Source: CAZSTA01 sp964609495 [NCBI: uncultured bacterium]
GTDB lineage: Bacteria > CAZSTA01
Assembly: GCA_964609495.1 (NCBI GenBank)
Contig: CAZSTA010000212.1
Span: 1 to 6,146 of the forward strand
DNA length: 6,146 nucleotides
Direction: 5' to 3'
Part shown: in pieces, positions 5,040 to 6,146 of the stretch
How positions within the stretch are numbered: the stretch's first letter is position 1
How the letters are laid out: every line of letters starts with the position of its first letter
Made by a program: the position numbers and the translations under genes
Notes under the pieces: model-generated
Told to the model about the DNA's origin: nothing
Database searches by the model: none
Seen by the model: the letters and a program-made list of their open reading frames with translations, nothing else

Positions 5040-6146
5040 ATGCTCAAGAGAATTACTTTGTCTATTCTGATCCTGACTTTACTTCTACTAGGAGAAGCTT
5101 CAGAGACATTTGGACAGAGACAGGGAAGATCAGATTCAAGACTCCAAGAGATGTCCACTTATACTGATGAGGATGATAAATTTAAGATCGATTATCCCCA
5201 AGGTTGGCTTAAAGGATCGCCATGGGATATGACACTCTTGTTCTCTAATCCCAATGGCCCAGAGAAACTAACGGTAGCTAGAGATGATGATCTAGGAGTA
5301 GGAATTACCCCTAGGGAATACGCCAAACTTATAGGTGAATGGCTGAAGGAGAATTATAGTGGTTATCAAGAGATAGATTCTGGCGAAGATCAATTTAATG
5401 ATCAGGATGTCTTTGTTAGAATCTATGATTGGGAGGATGAACAACAAAAGCTGAGATCTATAGAGGCTTATTTTGTGAGAGGGGATACAGGCTTTTCAGT
5501 AATCTGCACAACTGAGGCAAGCAGATATGAGCAGTTCTCCGATCTCTTCGATAAGATCATAGAGAGTTTTGAATTTATCGGTGAGGCTTATAGGGTCTCA
5601 GTCTCTCGGATTACAGAGAAAGTAGAGAGGATTCCTGACTTTCAGACTCATTATGATGCAGGACTCGCTTATTACGATAAGGGAGAAATGGAGAAAGCCC
5701 TGGAGGAATTCAAGAAAGCCTCCGAGGTCAATCCCAATGACGCCTCTATTCACAACGATACAGGACGAGTATATCACTACTGGGGAGATTATGATAACGC
5801 TATAGCTGAGTATGAGAAGGCGATTGAGCTCGATCCCGACTATTTCCACGCTTATCGCAATCTGGCGCTGATCTATCACGATCGTTGGGAATTGGATAAG
5901 GCTTTAGAATATTATCAGAAGGCTTTAGAGATAAATCCTGATTATATAGCTCTCTACAACGATATAGGGTTAGTCTATCATGATAAAGGGGATTACGATA
6001 ACGCGATTATCTGGTATAAGAAAACTGTAGGTAAGGATCCGAACTACTTCCACTCTCAACGCAATCTAGGTCTTATCTATTACAATCAAGCTGAGTATGA
6101 GAAGGCTAGGGAGCAGTTCGAAAAAGCCCTGGATATCGATCCCAGC
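5040..6146 (+). CDS. Secreted PsbP/DUF1795-like domain plus TPR protein, N-terminal part
   Basis: An open frame from ATG 5040 continues for 369 codons to the right edge with no stop, so the C-terminus is missing. The start follows a full GGAGGTGAT site. The N-terminus is a signal peptide: MLKR, then ITLSILILTLLLLG, then GEASETFGQ, with a cleavage site I cannot place exactly and no lipobox cysteine. Residues about 41-182 resemble a PsbP/DcrB/DUF1795-type domain (FKIDYPQGWL at 48-57, a central strand-rich part, and FSDLFDKIIESFEFI at 166-180). From about 203, five TPRs of roughly 34 residues follow with the usual G/A-Y-A-P pattern: about 203-235, 236-269, 270-303, 304-337 and 338 onward. The product is likely periplasmic or extracellular and a scaffold for protein contacts; no catalytic motif is seen. 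It has its own promoter and is probably not part of the upstream operon. Confidence 0.85.
   Translation, partial: MLKRITLSILILTLLLLGEASETFGQRQGRSDSRLQEMSTYTDEDDKFKIDYPQGWLKGSPWDMTLLFSNPNGPEKLTVARDDDLGVGITPREYAKLIGEWLKENYSGYQEIDSGEDQFNDQDVFVRIYDWEDEQQKLRSIEAYFVRGDTGFSVICTTEASRYEQFSDLFDKIIESFEFIGEAYRVSVSRITEKVERIPDFQTHYDAGLAYYDKGEMEKALEEFKKASEVNPNDASIHNDTGRVYHYWGDYDNAIAEYEKAIELDPDYFHAYRNLALIYHDRWELDKALEYYQKALEINPDYIALYNDIGLVYHDKGDYDNAIIWYKKTVGKDPNYFHSQRNLGLIYYNQAEYEKAREQFEKALDIDPS
5745..6146 (+). repeat. Two-TPR (68-residue, 204-bp) tandem duplication
   Basis: TPR2 resembles TPR4 (both with ND-x-G-x-VYH, GDYDNAI and DP-x-YF) and TPR3 resembles TPR5 (both H-x-x-RNL-x-LIY), more than neighbours resemble each other. 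Unit one spans residues 236-303 and unit two starts at 304, a period of 68 residues. The DNA keeps the register: TATTTCCACG at 5841 and TACTTCCACT at 6045 are 204 bases apart. The array runs off the edge, so more units may follow. Confidence 0.65.

Noticed and set aside
1-6146. CRISPR arrays, tRNA or rRNA genes, insertion-sequence ends, phage attachment sites
   Set aside because: I looked for regularly spaced repeats, cloverleaf-type sequences and terminal inverted repeats and saw none.

Overview
The window looks like a piece of bacterial chromosome, probably from an anaerobe. Shine-Dalgarno sequences are strong (GGAGG or GGAGGTGA ahead of all five genes), the promoters are sigma-70-like with extended -10 elements, and arginine is often AGA/AGG. 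One protein carries ferredoxin-type cysteine clusters, and another belongs to a superfamily common in anaerobic C1 metabolism. Base composition is moderate and uneven: the operon is clearly richer in G+C than the gene at the left edge. I cannot name the species or phylum from the sequence.

Layout. (1) Bases 1-402, minus strand: the first 134 codons of a secreted, helix-rich protein of unknown function, which runs off the left edge. (2) Bases 403-658: a divergent promoter region with two tandem minus-strand promoter candidates and one plus-strand candidate. (3) Bases 659-4893, plus strand: three closely spaced genes, very probably one operon. They encode a URO-D/MtaA-type protein (likely a corrinoid or other cofactor methyltransferase, not true HemE), an aldo/keto reductase with a C-terminal iron-sulfur domain, and a HyuA-like (hydantoinase/oxoprolinase A) ASKHA-fold ATPase with an apparent winged-helix insertion. 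(4) Bases 4894-5039: a 12-bp perfect inverted repeat overlapping a near-consensus promoter. (5) Bases 5040-6146, plus strand: the first 369 codons of a secreted protein with a PsbP/DUF1795-like domain followed by at least five TPRs, which runs off the right edge.

How the genes may work together. The methyltransferase-like protein, the Fe-S oxidoreductase and the ATP-binding HyuA-like protein form a compact cassette. One reading, which is inference, is a methyl-transfer or C1 pathway in which the Fe-S AKR handles electrons and the HyuA-like protein couples ATP to activation or to ring opening of a substrate. No corrinoid-binding protein and no HyuB subunit are visible, so either they lie elsewhere or the cassette does something not yet described. 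The two flanking secreted proteins have their own promoters and are probably functionally separate.
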